From: Clostridia bacterium
GTDB taxonomy: Bacteria; Bacillota; Clostridia; Oscillospirales; CAG-382
Assembly: GCA_017447445.1 (NCBI GenBank)
Contig: JAFSNK010000005.1
Location: 1 to 59,684, forward strand
Length of the DNA stretch: 59,684 nt
Reading direction: 5' to 3'
Of this stretch, positions 17,696 to 26,879 are shown one piece after another (the stretch's first letter is position 1; every line of letters starts with the position of its first letter). The notes below the pieces were generated by a model, which was not told the origin of the DNA, did not search any database, and saw only the letters and a list, made by a program, of their open reading frames with translations. A program made the position numbers and the translations under genes.

Positions 17696-18928
17696 TTATC
17701 CGAGCTTATTCAGGAACTTATAGGTTTCCTCCGTCGCAAGCGACATTTTTGTGACCGAGAACTCATCCCCGGCAGGATAGACGTAAAGCGTGTCGTTCAC
17801 GGTGTTAAGGTCGACGCAATCGCCGAATTTGCCCAGGTAATCGTACTCTATATGCACGGAATACTGGTTCTCCGCGGGGAGATGCACCTCGTAATCCTCG
17901 CCGCGGTAACTGCCTTTTACGGTGAACCCCGTCATATCGTGGGTAAGGATCGCCTCGCCGAGGTCGATATACCCTTTCGCGTTGGGAAGCGCGTCGACGC
18001 GCGCCTTTCCGCAGAAGCGGTAGGTGCCCGCCTCCACCTCGCGCCGGACGTTCGCGCGCTCCCATTCGTACCAGTCCGGGATATGCGAAAACTCGGTTTC
18101 GCCCTCGACGGCGCGCAGCTCGCTTGATTCCGTCATTTCCCATTTTTTGCCGCAGGCGGTACATTCGAGCACCGTCCCGCCGGATCGCATTTTGTATTCC
18201 ACGCCGCAGTGCGGGCACTGGTAAAGCACCTTGTGAAGCCCCTTCGCGCGGTCCTTGTAGGTGATTTTTATCCCCTTTTCCTTCTGCCAGGCGTAATCGT
18301 CGTAGACGAGCGATCTTTCTATGATCTCGCCGATCTCCTGATAGGATTTGTTCTTCACGTCCTCGGCGGTGAGTATGCAGGTCATCTCCGCCTCGGTGCC
18401 TTTAACGTGATGGTCCGGAAGGTTGAAGAACGGCGAATTCACGTGGTGTCCGTGGCAGACGAGCGTTACCACCGGGACTTTAAGAAACTTCGCCAGCTTG
18501 CCGAAATCCCGCGGGAGCACCGCCTGCGTGCCGCAAAGCGAATAGCGCGCCTCGGGATAGAGTATCGCTATATCGCCGCGCTTCACCACCGCGCGCAGAT
18601 GCCATATAAGCGTGTTGTCGTTGGTGAACTTGCGTTTGCAGATACAGCCGATAAGCCGCAGCAGCCATTCGCGCTTTATATAGCCGTCGATAGCCACCAC
18701 GAAATTCGCCCTGTGCGGAAAGATGCCCTTCATCGCCACGGCGAAATCCATAAACGCGTTGTGGTTGCACAACAGCAGATACGGCGGCTTCACGCCCTCC
18801 ATATTTATCTTTTTGAGCTTGTTGCGGTGCAGGATGCGCATCGGGGCGCAGAGCACCCACAAAAGCGGCCGCAGATGCATGCGCATCGGCGGTTTTTTCA
18901 TATCGAATCTTTCGACGTTGTCAAGCAT
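17696..18928 (-). CDS. PlsC-type acyltransferase with C-terminal zinc ribbon domain
   Basis: 410 aa. The N-terminal half is a 1-acyl-glycerol-3-phosphate acyltransferase fold. The HX4D catalytic motif is NHNAFMD (about 54-60) and the phosphate-binding motif is PEARYS (about 121) in place of PEGTRS. The C-terminal half (about 235-410), not part of standard PlsC, begins with a zinc ribbon CPHCG...CTACG (two CxxC pairs) and continues with a beta-rich domain. The glycerolipid neighbours (lipase-like hydrolase, glpK) suggest acylation of glycerol phosphate or a glycolipid. The added ribbon is odd and may mediate protein or nucleic-acid contacts. Substrate not provable here. Confidence 0.8.
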   Translation of the reverse strand: MLDNVERFDMKKPPMRMHLRPLLWVLCAPMRILHRNKLKKINMEGVKPPYLLLCNHNAFMDFAVAMKGIFPHRANFVVAIDGYIKREWLLRLIGCICKRKFTNDNTLIWHLRAVVKRGDIAILYPEARYSLCGTQAVLPRDFGKLAKFLKVPVVTLVCHGHHVNSPFFNLPDHHVKGTEAEMTCILTAEDVKNKSYQEIGEIIERSLVYDDYAWQKEKGIKITYKDRAKGLHKVLYQCPHCGVEYKMRSGGTVLECTACGKKWEMTESSELRAVEGETEFSHIPDWYEWERANVRREVEAGTYRFCGKARVDALPNAKGYIDLGEAILTHDMTGFTVKGSYRGEDYEVHLPAENQYSVHIEYDYLGKFGDCVDLNTVNDTLYVYPAGDEFSVTKMSLATEETYKFLNKLG

Positions 18929-18981
18929 AGCTACCTCTTAAAGCATAAGAATTACGGCGGAAAACGAACGCCGCCGGCGGC

Positions 18982-19911
18982 TTATCGGCCCGCGAAACCG
19001 AGTATGTCTTTTATGACCTCCTCGCGGGAGGTATCGTTAAGTATCTCGTGGCGGCAGTCGGAATAGATCTTCATGCGGGCGTCGGCGTTGGCGGACATAA
19101 GCATGGTGCAGACCTTGCTCACGCCCTTTCCGTAATCGCCCACCGGGTCGTCCGAGCCGGAAACGAGCAGTATTTTAAGGTTCGGATCGAGCTTTTTCGG
19201 CCAGCTTTTCTTGTTGCAGGTGCGGTTCATTTTTATAAGGTCGCCCATTGCGGAAAGCGTGAACCGTATGGTGCAGTACTTATCCGCAACGTAGGCCTTG
19301 CGCACCGAAACGTCCTTCGTGAGCCAGCTTTTTTCGTCGTGTTCATCGGCAAAGCGCGAATTGTAGGTGCCGAAGGCGAGCTTTTCCACGAAATCCGAAT
19401 AGCCTTTTTCGCCCTTGAAGAGTTTAAGCAGGCCGATCACCGCCTGCCCGGCGCCCGCGGCGGGATTGGGTCCGCCGGTGCCCATTATGATGAGTTTTTC
19501 GCAGATGCCCCTGTCCGCGTATTCCGCGGCGGCGAGCCGGACTATGAACGAGCCCATGCTGTGCCCCATGAGTATCCGCGGCAGGTCTTTGCCGTATTCT
19601 TCCGCCATAGCGGCGCCGAACACGTAAACGTCCTCTACCAGCCGCTTCCAGCCGTCCCTGTGCGCGATGAACCCGAAGCTGCCGTCGGCTTCCGCCGTTA
19701 GTCCGTGCCCGAGATGGTCATAGCCGAAAACCGCATAGCCGGCTTCCGCGACCGCGCGCATAAAGCCGTCGTAGCGCCCGATATGCTCCGTCATGCCGTG
19801 CACGACGTGGAACAGCCCTTTGATCCCGCCATCCGGCAGATAAACCTTTCCCGCGAGCTGATGTATCCCGTCGGATGAAAGCACCTTTTTTTCAGTTACG
19901 TTAACAGCCAT
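18982..19911 (-). CDS. Alpha/beta hydrolase, monoacylglycerol lipase-like
   Basis: 309 aa serine hydrolase (Hydrolase_4 / lysophospholipase L2 type). HGMTEH near residue 40 is the oxyanion-region motif, GYDHLGHG is at about 69, the nucleophile elbow GHSMGSF is at about 117, and the acid is in LLVSGSDDPVGD (about 253). The catalytic His is in DCRHEILND near the C-terminus (about 290). No signal peptide, so cytosolic. Proteins of this type release glycerol and fatty acid from monoglycerides. Placement 17 bp after glpK fits glycerol salvage from lipids. GGAGG precedes the ATG. Confidence 0.85.
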   Translation of the reverse strand: MAVNVTEKKVLSSDGIHQLAGKVYLPDGGIKGLFHVVHGMTEHIGRYDGFMRAVAEAGYAVFGYDHLGHGLTAEADGSFGFIAHRDGWKRLVEDVYVFGAAMAEEYGKDLPRILMGHSMGSFIVRLAAAEYADRGICEKLIIMGTGGPNPAAGAGQAVIGLLKLFKGEKGYSDFVEKLAFGTYNSRFADEHDEKSWLTKDVSVRKAYVADKYCTIRFTLSAMGDLIKMNRTCNKKSWPKKLDPNLKILLVSGSDDPVGDYGKGVSKVCTMLMSANADARMKIYSDCRHEILNDTSREEVIKDILGFAGR

Positions 19912-19928
19912 TTCAGTTGTCCTCCGGT

Positions 19929-21413
19929 TTATTGTTTTACTCTTGCGGCGGCTACCGCGCGGTGCCAGCCCGCAAGCAGTTCTTTGCGTTCTTCTTCAGC
20001 CATCCACGGTTCGAAACGTTTGCCCTCCGAGTTCAGTGCAGTCAATTCCGTCCTGTCGGAATAGAACCCCACGGCAAGCCCGGCAAGGTAAGCCGCGCCG
20101 GCGGCGGTCGCCTCCTGAACGGCGGGGCGGAACACCGCAGTGCCGGAAATGTTGGCCTGGAACTGCATAAGGAAATCGTTTGCGGAAGCGCCCCCGTCCA
20201 CGCGCAGGCAGGGGATGCGGCGCTTGCCGTCCTGCTCCATCGCGTTTATAAGGTCGTTGGTCTGATACGCGATCGACTCCAGCGAGGCGCGTATTATCTG
20301 CTCGCGTCCGGTCCCCCGGGTGATGCCCACTATCGCCCCGCGGGCGTCCATATCCCAATAGGGCGCGCCGAGCCCGGCGAACGCCGGAACGACGTAGACT
20401 CCGCCGGTGTCTTTTATCTTGTTCGCAAAATATTCGCTGTCGCGCGATTCGTAAATAAGCCGCAGCTCGTCGCGCAGCCACTGTATTACCGCGCCGCCGA
20501 CGAAAACGCTGCCCTCCAGCGCGTATTCCGCGGGCATCCCTTTGCCCGTCGCGGCGACGGTGGTAACAAGCCCGTGTTCACTGAACACCGGGGTCCCGCC
20601 GGTGTTTTCCAGAAGGAAGCACCCGGTCCCGTAGGTGGTCTTCGCGTCGCCCGGAGCGAAACAGCACTGCCCGAACAGCGCCGCCTGCTGGTCCCCCGCG
20701 ATGCCGCAGACCGGAACGTTCGCGCCCATAAGCTCCACTTCGCCGTAGACCTCGCTGCTGCTTTTTACCGAAGGCAGCATGGCGCGCGGGATATCCAGCT
20801 CGGCAAGCAGTTTTTCGTCCCAGTCGCCCTTTACGATGTCGTATATCATCGTGCGGGAGGCGTTCGTCCTGTCGGTAACGTGCAGCCGCCCGCCGCTGAG
20901 CTTCCAAAGTAGCCAGGTATCTATGGTGCCGAACAGCAGCTCGCCTTTGGAGGCGCGCTCCCGCTTCGGATCGTATTTATCGAGTATCCATTTTATCTTC
21001 GTGCCGCTGAAGTAGGCGTCGATGCGCAAGCCCGTGGTGCGTTTTACGTATTCGCCCAGACCGCGCGCCTCCAGTTCGGCGCAGATATCCGCGGTGCGGC
21101 GGCACTGCCACACGATGGCGTTGCAGACGGGGCGCCCCGTCGCCTTTTCCCACACCACCGTCGTTTCGCGCTGGTTGGTGATCCCTATTCCGGCGATCTC
21201 GCCGGGCGAAATGCCGCTTTTGGCGATACATTCCGTCGCGGCGGCGTACTGGTTGGCGTAGATCTCCATCGGATCGTGCTCCACCCATCCCGGGAACGGA
21301 TAGATCTGCGTGAACTCCTGCTGAGCCGTACAAACGGCGTGTGAATCCTTGTCGAAAAGTATGGCGCGGGCGCTCGTGGTGCCCTCGTCGAGCGCGAGTA
21401 TATAGTTTTTCAT
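19929..21413 (-). CDS. glpK: Glycerol kinase
   Basis: 494 aa FGGY-family kinase that makes glycerol 3-phosphate from glycerol and [16 protein letters not shown] is at the N-terminus. Glycerol-contact residues are all present: NQRET (Arg/Glu), IVWQCRRT (Trp), AYFSGTK (Tyr) and [10 protein letters not shown] (Asp). Near residue 175 the usual TDYTNASRT reads TDRTNASRT, a Tyr-to-Arg change next to but not in the glycerol site. No glpF or glpD is visible nearby. The genomic partners are a lipase-like hydrolase and an acyltransferase, suggesting glycerolipid turnover rather than growth on glycerol. Confidence 0.97.
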   Translation of the reverse strand: MKNYILALDEGTTSARAILFDKDSHAVCTAQQEFTQIYPFPGWVEHDPMEIYANQYAAATECIAKSGISPGEIAGIGITNQRETTVVWEKATGRPVCNAIVWQCRRTADICAELEARGLGEYVKRTTGLRIDAYFSGTKIKWILDKYDPKRERASKGELLFGTIDTWLLWKLSGGRLHVTDRTNASRTMIYDIVKGDWDEKLLAELDIPRAMLPSVKSSSEVYGEVELMGANVPVCGIAGDQQAALFGQCCFAPGDAKTTYGTGCFLLENTGGTPVFSEHGLVTTVAATGKGMPAEYALEGSVFVGGAVIQWLRDELRLIYESRDSEYFANKIKDTGGVYVVPAFAGLGAPYWDMDARGAIVGITRGTGREQIIRASLESIAYQTNDLINAMEQDGKRRIPCLRVDGGASANDFLMQFQANISGTAVFRPAVQEATAAGAAYLAGLAVGFYSDRTELTALNSEGKRFEPWMAEEERKELLAGWHRAVAAARVKQ

Positions 21414-21432
21414 AGACGTCTCCGGTTACGTT

Positions 21433-22434
21433 TTATTTTTTAAGATCTATCCTCTCGACGGTGTATCCCGCCTTTTCAAACAGCTCGGCGAGACCGCCTT
21501 CGCCGACCATATGCCCCGCGCCGGCGGTGACGAACGCCTTTTTGCCTCCGTCCAGCCATCCGCGCGCCTTATTGAACATCCCTTTGTTGCGGTTGTCAAC
21601 GAGATCCTCGTTGTATTCGGCTATTTCCCGCTGCAATTCCTCGTCGTCGACCCCCTCGCTGCTCATCATATCCGTAAGCATTTCGGCGTCGCCGCTAAGC
21701 CACGCGGTATAAACCGACTCGAGCTCCCGCCTTAGTTCGGGAATGTTTTCGACTATGGTTTTTATCGAATATTCGTACAACCTGTCGCTGCGGGAGCAGA
21801 GCAGTCCGTACTGGAACGCGGCGCTTTCAAGCTCCAGCACCTCTTTCCCTTCGTCGCGGCATTTTTTAAGGATATTCATGTCCACGCCGTAATCGGCGCT
21901 CAACGCGGTCTCGGTCATTAAAACGGCTTCGTCAAGGAGCTGTACCCAGAATGCGGCGTTCATCTGCTCGTAGACCGGGGAATAGGCGCCGGTCTTCTTT
22001 ATTATCTCCGTCGCCTTGTCGATAAGCTCCGGCGAAACGTGGTCTTTTATCTTGGTGCCGTCTGTAAGAACGTAGACCTGCATATCCTTCGCCATCTGCG
22101 CAACGTCCTGCTGATAGGTGAGGATATCGAATTCCGCGGCGACCGCTTCGCATTCGGCAATATACTTTTCTACAAGCGCAAGCGCGTCGTTCACGCGCTT
22201 GTCGCCGGCGTGTATCGTGCCGAACAGATAAATATAATTGCCCTTGCCGTCGCTGACTTTCCACAAAAGCGGGTTTATCTCCACTTCGGGAAGCCGCGCG
22301 GTGCTTGCCTCCGCCGAATCATAGGAGCCGGTTCCGTCCGCGGGATCGGCGGAAGGCGTTTTTTCCGTCTTGTCGCAGCCGAAAAAGGCGAATGCCAGAA
22401 TTATTACGAGTAAAAAAGACAGTATTCTTTTCAT
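21433..22434 (-). CDS. TraB/GumN family lipoprotein
   Basis: 333 aa. Lipoprotein signal MKRILSFLLVIILAFAFFGC with Cys at about 20. The mature domain shows the two GxxH motifs that define the TraB/PrgY/GumN family: LFGTIHAGD (about 68-76) and VTAGAGHMVGEGG near residue 303. These family members are proposed metalloproteases with the motifs providing metal ligands; substrates in bacteria are unknown. It would act on the outer membrane face. Lies 26 bp after the aldo/keto reductase gene and 19 bp before glpK, so probably co-transcribed. Confidence 0.88.
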   Translation of the reverse strand: MKRILSFLLVIILAFAFFGCDKTEKTPSADPADGTGSYDSAEASTARLPEVEINPLLWKVSDGKGNYIYLFGTIHAGDKRVNDALALVEKYIAECEAVAAEFDILTYQQDVAQMAKDMQVYVLTDGTKIKDHVSPELIDKATEIIKKTGAYSPVYEQMNAAFWVQLLDEAVLMTETALSADYGVDMNILKKCRDEGKEVLELESAAFQYGLLCSRSDRLYEYSIKTIVENIPELRRELESVYTAWLSGDAEMLTDMMSSEGVDDEELQREIAEYNEDLVDNRNKGMFNKARGWLDGGKKAFVTAGAGHMVGEGGLAELFEKAGYTVERIDLKK

Positions 22435-22460
22435 TATTTCGTTCCTTTGCTGTTTTTTGC

Positions 22461-23273
22461 TCAGTACGGCATATTTTTAAGCGTTTCCATATCCTCTTCG
22501 GAAATGACGAAATCCACCTTCGCGTTGGATTCCATATATTCGCGGTGAGTCGTCTTCGGCAGAGTTATCGGAACGCACTGCAGCGCGAACCGAACGCAAA
22601 GCTGCGCCGGGGTGACGCCGTATTTTTCCGCCATTTCGGAAACGAGACCGTATTTAAGCAGGTGCCCGGTGGCTATGGGCGAATAGCTCTCTATCGCCAC
22701 GCCGTGCTTCGCGCACGCCGCCAGCACTTCAGGCTGGGTATGCCCGATATGGAAGGATATCTGGTCCACCGCCGGGACGGTGGCGCAGTTCTGAATAATG
22801 TTTTCCAGGTCGTGCGGGAGGAAGTTCGAAACGCCGATGCTGCGCACGAGCCCTTCGTCGCTCGCGCGTTCCAGCTCGCGGTAGACCGCGGCGTTTTCGG
22901 CAAAATAATCCGAAGGTCTGTTTCCCCATTCGCTCCACGGGACCGGGCAGTGGATAAGCATAAGATCGATATACCCCAGCCCGAGCAGGCGCACCGATTC
23001 TTCGATCTGCCTGCGCGCCGCCGAAGCGTCCTTTATCTCGGCGGGGATCTTGGAGGTGACGAAGATCTCTTCGCGCTTGACGCCGGAATCGCGCACGCCC
23101 TGCCCCACCGCCTGTTCGTTGCGGTAGGCGGCGGCGGTGTCGACGTGGCGGTAGCCGACTTCGATCGCTTCCCTCACTACGCGCGCGGCGATATCCGCCG
23201 GCGTCTGCCAGGTGCCCAGTCCTATACGCGGTATGGCGTATCCGTCGTTCAACGTAAATCTTTCGTTAAGCAT
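22461..23273 (-). CDS. Aldo/keto reductase
   Basis: 270 aa NADPH-dependent carbonyl reductase of the 2,5-diketogluconate reductase-like branch. GLGTWQTP is at about 18-25. The catalytic tetrad is visible: Asp in YRHVDTAAAYRNE (Asp and Tyr), Lys in VTSKI and His in LIHCPVP. The C-terminus has LPKTTHREYMESN, the cofactor-binding segment (normally PKS). First gene of the minus-strand run that ends at tcdA. The gap to the solute-binding protein gene upstream contains a hairpin at 23311-23335. Substrate unknown. Confidence 0.93.
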   Translation of the reverse strand: MLNERFTLNDGYAIPRIGLGTWQTPADIAARVVREAIEVGYRHVDTAAAYRNEQAVGQGVRDSGVKREEIFVTSKIPAEIKDASAARRQIEESVRLLGLGYIDLMLIHCPVPWSEWGNRPSDYFAENAAVYRELERASDEGLVRSIGVSNFLPHDLENIIQNCATVPAVDQISFHIGHTQPEVLAACAKHGVAIESYSPIATGHLLKYGLVSEMAEKYGVTPAQLCVRFALQCVPITLPKTTHREYMESNAKVDFVISEEDMETLKNMPY

Positions 23274-23310
23274 AGCGGTTCTCCTTTTACTTTTCGTGTC
23301 TTATAACGCG

Positions 23311-23335
23311 AAAGCCCTTGTATGGCAAGGGCTTT
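23311..23335 (-). terminator. Possible terminator after the solute-binding protein gene
   Basis: Perfect 10-bp stem AAAGCCCTTG / CAAGGGCTTT with 5-nt loop, 20 bp after the stop at 23355 on the minus strand. Only three T follow, so it may only attenuate or act as a 3' stabiliser. Confidence 0.5.
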
Positions 23336-23354
23336 CTTGTTGGCTTGAATGGAT

Positions 23355-24848
23355 TTATTTGTTGTAAATGGAACGGACTTCCTGAAGCTCGGCTTCCGCC
23401 TTGCTTTCGACTGCTTTAAGAGCCGAAACTATATCGGTGCTGCGGTTCTTCGCGAGCCCGGTTATAACGTCGCCGATGCCGCCGAAGTTATAGCATTCGC
23501 CGATATCGTAAACGATGTGGCTGAATATGATATCCAGCATCTCCTCGGAATCGTAATCGTAGGCGTCGCGCTGGTAAAGGTTGACGTCGACGTACGCCTT
23601 GGTAACAAGGTTCTTCGCGCCGGCGGAGTAGGCGTCGATCATATAAGCCGAGAATTCGGGATCCGGAGCGAGCTTCGGTATGGCGATCCCGGCGACGTCG
23701 TTGCTGCTTCCGCAGTAGCTGATGTAATCGTCCTGATCGTTGTCGTAAAGCGGCATGGGAAGTATGCCGAAGACGATGTCGGAGCTCTTGCGCAGCTTGG
23801 TAGCGGCGGAGAAGCCCGAAACCCTGAACAGAACGTGGCCTTCGCCGAACATACGCAGCGAATCGGTCATACTGCTGAACAGACTTCTGTCGTTGGCGAT
23901 GACCATCCAGTCGGAGCCGTTGGCGTAGGTATCCAGAAGCTTCTGCGCGACCGTGACGGAGCGCTGCTCCTTGCCGATCATAAGTATGGGAAGGTCGTCT
24001 TCGTCCTTGACGCAGATCATTTCGCCCGCGGCGCCGAAGAAGTCCGCCGGGTCGGCGTAGGCGGCGAGCAGACCGTAGTTGTTCTTGAACACGTCGTCGG
24101 GGTCGGAAATATTGGAAACGGCTTTGCCCATCTGAACGAATTTATCGAAGGTCCACTTCTTTTCCTTAACGAGATCGTACGGACTTTCGAGATTGTAATG
24201 CGTTATCATTTCCTTGTTGAACAGTATGGAGGGGGCGCAGACCTTGTTGAGTATGGTGATGTCGCCGGTGGTGAAATACACCTTGTTCTTTATAGAGAAC
24301 GCGTTGGTGGCGTTTTCGTCGTACCAGGGGGCGTGAACGTCGAAACCGTTAATGGAGGTGAGCTCGTAAAGACCGTCCTCCCCGGCGAGCACGGCAAGCT
24401 CTTTAAGGGTGGGCATTATGGCGTCGAAGCGCCCGGTCTGGGATTCGTTGTCGAGACGGATCTGGACCATATGGTCGTCGAGCTTTTCGACCACGAGGGT
24501 GACGTGGTAGGTCTCCTCGACCTTGTTGTTCCTTTCGGCGACGGCGGAGTTGAGTATGTCGCCGTAAAGGGTGCCGTCGGTGGTGAAGTCGTCGGACTGA
24601 TAGGTGCCGCCGGCCGCCGCGCCGCGCACGCAGATGGTGAACGTGCGGTTGCCCATATCCTTAACGGGCTGTTTGGGCGTCCATTCGCCCTTTTCGTTTT
24701 TCCACTGCGTGGAAGGATCGACGGAGACTTCTTCCGAGGAAGTCTGCGCGACGGATTCCGGCTTGCTCGTATCGCCGTTTTTGCCGCAGGCGGCGAGCAG
24801 CGTGAGCGACAGCGCAAGGATGATGATCAAAGTTACGATTCTTTTCAC
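23355..24848 (-). CDS. ABC-type solute-binding lipoprotein (family 1), orphan
   Basis: 497 aa. Lipoprotein signal MKRIVTLIIILALSLTLLAAC (Cys at about 21), then a Ser/Glu-rich linker and a periplasmic-binding-protein type II fold with features of extracellular sugar-binding proteins (FDAIMPTLKELAVLAG, PSILFNKEMITHYNL, WTFDKFVQMGKAV, PMPLYDNDQDDY). It would capture an oligosaccharide or peptide at the cell surface, but no permease or ATPase gene lies next to it, so it must use a transporter encoded elsewhere. It has a near-consensus promoter of its own at 24885-24914. Confidence 0.88.
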   Translation of the reverse strand: MKRIVTLIIILALSLTLLAACGKNGDTSKPESVAQTSSEEVSVDPSTQWKNEKGEWTPKQPVKDMGNRTFTICVRGAAAGGTYQSDDFTTDGTLYGDILNSAVAERNNKVEETYHVTLVVEKLDDHMVQIRLDNESQTGRFDAIMPTLKELAVLAGEDGLYELTSINGFDVHAPWYDENATNAFSIKNKVYFTTGDITILNKVCAPSILFNKEMITHYNLESPYDLVKEKKWTFDKFVQMGKAVSNISDPDDVFKNNYGLLAAYADPADFFGAAGEMICVKDEDDLPILMIGKEQRSVTVAQKLLDTYANGSDWMVIANDRSLFSSMTDSLRMFGEGHVLFRVSGFSAATKLRKSSDIVFGILPMPLYDNDQDDYISYCGSSNDVAGIAIPKLAPDPEFSAYMIDAYSAGAKNLVTKAYVDVNLYQRDAYDYDSEEMLDIIFSHIVYDIGECYNFGGIGDVITGLAKNRSTDIVSALKAVESKAEAELQEVRSIYNK

Positions 24849-24884
24849 GTTATCTCCTTTTTATACAAATAATTCCCGTAAAGC

Positions 24885-24914
24885 ATTATATCACAGCGCG
24901 GCAAGGTTTGTCAA
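24885..24914 (-). promoter_or_regulatory. Sigma-A promoter of the solute-binding protein gene
   Basis: Minus strand TTGACA (24914-24909), 18 bp, TATAAT (24890-24885), 37 bp before the ATG. It touches the 3' end of the dipeptidase gene. Confidence 0.85.
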
Positions 24915-24917
24915 CAA

Positions 24918-26381
24918 TCAGTTGTCCGCGCGGTTGAATCCATTTTTCATATGGGTGCTCGCGTCGTAAAGCACCTTGTTCAAAGCGTCTTTCGTCTGCT
25001 CGCGCGCCATTTCGCAAAGCTCGGAATTCGCCTTCGCGGCAAGCGAGATATCGCCGGTCTTCGCGATCTTTTCGTCGTATTCGCGTATTATTCGCCTGCC
25101 CTGTGTGAACACCGCGGCGTGGTAACGCTCGATCGGCTGGGCGCAGGTGGGGTAGTTCGCGTCGGCGAGCGCGTCGATAAGCCGGCTGCTCCAATAGAAA
25201 TTCTCCGTGGAAACGTCTTCCGTGACGGCGCTTAAAAACTTCGGCATCGCGCTGACGTTCGGATATACCGGGAGCATCGCGCTGAACGTGGTGGAGCCGA
25301 AGCAGATCCACTCCACTCCCTTTATCCCCTCCGGCGCGTAGGGCCTAATCTGGCAGATCGAGGTCACGCCCGTGCGGTTTATGCCGATGGAACGGTACAT
25401 CCCGCGCTTTCCGGTGTCCTGCCCGGTATAGGGGTTGTAGGGGGTGCCCTGATAATGCCCGGAGAGCATATATTTAACGTCCTCCGCGGCGACCTTCCTG
25501 TCCGGGACGAGGCACCAGGGGATATTGTCGCTTTCGGGGGTGAATTCCGCGTTTTCGCCCTCCCATTTATGCGAATAGGGGGTCAGATACCTGCCCATGA
25601 ACCAGGCGCGCGGGTTGTTGTAGATGCGGTCGTTATCGCTGTGCGAGCCGAATATATCGCGCGGGTCGAAGCGCCCGTTCTGATTAAGGTCCAGGAAATT
25701 CTCCGCGATAAATTCGCGCAGGTCGGCGGAGCAGAGGCAGTTTTTCTTTTCGCCGAACGCGTCCGAAAGGTCGAATCCGTCCATACCGAAGCGGTTTGGC
25801 GCGATAACGCAAGCGTCGTCCGGCACGCGGCGCGCCATCCAGCGGTGCCCGCCTATCGTCTCCATCCACCACACCTCGCGCTCGTCGTTGAAGGCGATCC
25901 CGTTCGATTCGTAGGTGCCGTATTTTTCCAGCAGAGAAGCCAGCCGCAGCACGCCTTCGCGCGCGGAGCGGATATAAGGCAGCACCAGCACCACCATATC
26001 CTCTTCGCCTATGCCGCCGGGAATATCCTTTTCGCGCTTTGACTTTGCCTTTTTGTAACAAACAAGCGGATCGGCGGCAAGCACGCGCGGGTTGGAGGTT
26101 ATGGTCTCGGTGGCGGTCATACCGACTCCGGCGGCGTTTATCCCCGTCGCCGCCCAGACGCCTTTTGAAGTATCCACGCTGGGGCAGGCGGTGTAGCGCA
26201 TCGGCGTTTCCGGCAGCTCCACCGTTAAATGAGAGATGACGGTCTTATAGACCTTCGGCTGTTTTTCCGGTTCGACCACCGTAAGCTTTTTAACGTCGTA
26301 ATGGCCGTCGTCGGTGCGGGCGATCATAGTCGAGCCGTCGTTGGAAGCGTTTCTTCCTACTAAAACCGTGGTACAGGACAT
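24918..26381 (-). CDS. C69 family dipeptidase (PepD type)
   Basis: 487 aa Ntn-hydrolase. The protein begins MSCTTVLVGRNASNDGSTMIARTDD; the family nucleophile is the Cys of this N-terminal CT(T) block (Cys3), so removal of the first two residues would expose it, as in lactobacillar PepD. Other family blocks: GINAAGVGMTATETI (about 79) and the NxxGxAFxD-type segment YESNGIAFNDEREVWWMETIGGHRW (split by the Trp-rich core, about 157). It cleaves dipeptides; no signal peptide, hence cytosolic. Lies 27 bp after rlmH and may share its transcript. Confidence 0.93.
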   Translation of the reverse strand: MSCTTVLVGRNASNDGSTMIARTDDGHYDVKKLTVVEPEKQPKVYKTVISHLTVELPETPMRYTACPSVDTSKGVWAATGINAAGVGMTATETITSNPRVLAADPLVCYKKAKSKREKDIPGGIGEEDMVVLVLPYIRSAREGVLRLASLLEKYGTYESNGIAFNDEREVWWMETIGGHRWMARRVPDDACVIAPNRFGMDGFDLSDAFGEKKNCLCSADLREFIAENFLDLNQNGRFDPRDIFGSHSDNDRIYNNPRAWFMGRYLTPYSHKWEGENAEFTPESDNIPWCLVPDRKVAAEDVKYMLSGHYQGTPYNPYTGQDTGKRGMYRSIGINRTGVTSICQIRPYAPEGIKGVEWICFGSTTFSAMLPVYPNVSAMPKFLSAVTEDVSTENFYWSSRLIDALADANYPTCAQPIERYHAAVFTQGRRIIREYDEKIAKTGDISLAAKANSELCEMAREQTKDALNKVLYDASTHMKNGFNRADN

Positions 26382-26408
26382 TGTGTTCTCCTCCGTGTAT
26401 TAAATAGA

Positions 26409-26879
26409 TCATTTATGGTATCTTCTGCCCGAATTTATCATGCAGGCGCGGTAGACCTGCTCCGCGAGGATAACGCGGGCGAGCATATGCGGGAACGTCA
26501 TGCGGGAAAAAGAAAGCCGCAGGTCGCATTGTTTTTTAAGCGCGGGATCGAGCCCGAAGCTGGAGCCGATGATGAAGCACACCGGGCGTTCGCATTCGTA
26601 AAGCAGGCGGGCGAACTCCTCGGAATCGTACTGCGTCCCTTCGACGCACAGCGCGACCGTGAAAGCCCGCGGCGGGATATGGGCGCGTATCTGCTCCGCC
26701 TCTTTTTCCAGCGCGCGGATAATAAGCTTTTCGGAATTTTCGCCGTGGGTGCATTCCTCGCGCAGGGGGACGGTTTCGTAATCGCAGAACGCGCGTATGC
26801 GGCGGATATATTCCGCTTCGGCGTCGCGGTAGAACTTTTCTTTGAAATCGCCGACGTGCAGCACCGTCGCGCCGTTCAC
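26409..26879 (-). CDS. rlmH: 23S rRNA (pseudouridine1915-N3)-methyltransferase
   Basis: 156 aa, matching the roughly 155-160 aa of RlmH, a SPOUT methyltransferase that acts on helix 69 of assembled 70S ribosomes. The start is GTG at 26879, not the longer open frame upstream: GTG overlaps the TGA of the flavin reductase gene (GTGA, 26879-26876), giving translational coupling. Conserved motifs: LCVEGTQYDSEEFA, CFIIGSSFGLDPALK (SAM site), and C-terminal SFSRMTFPHMLARVILAEQVYRA (catalytic/SAM knot). Confidence 0.95.
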   Translation of the reverse strand: MNGATVLHVGDFKEKFYRDAEAEYIRRIRAFCDYETVPLREECTHGENSEKLIIRALEKEAEQIRAHIPPRAFTVALCVEGTQYDSEEFARLLYECERPVCFIIGSSFGLDPALKKQCDLRLSFSRMTFPHMLARVILAEQVYRACMINSGRRYHK

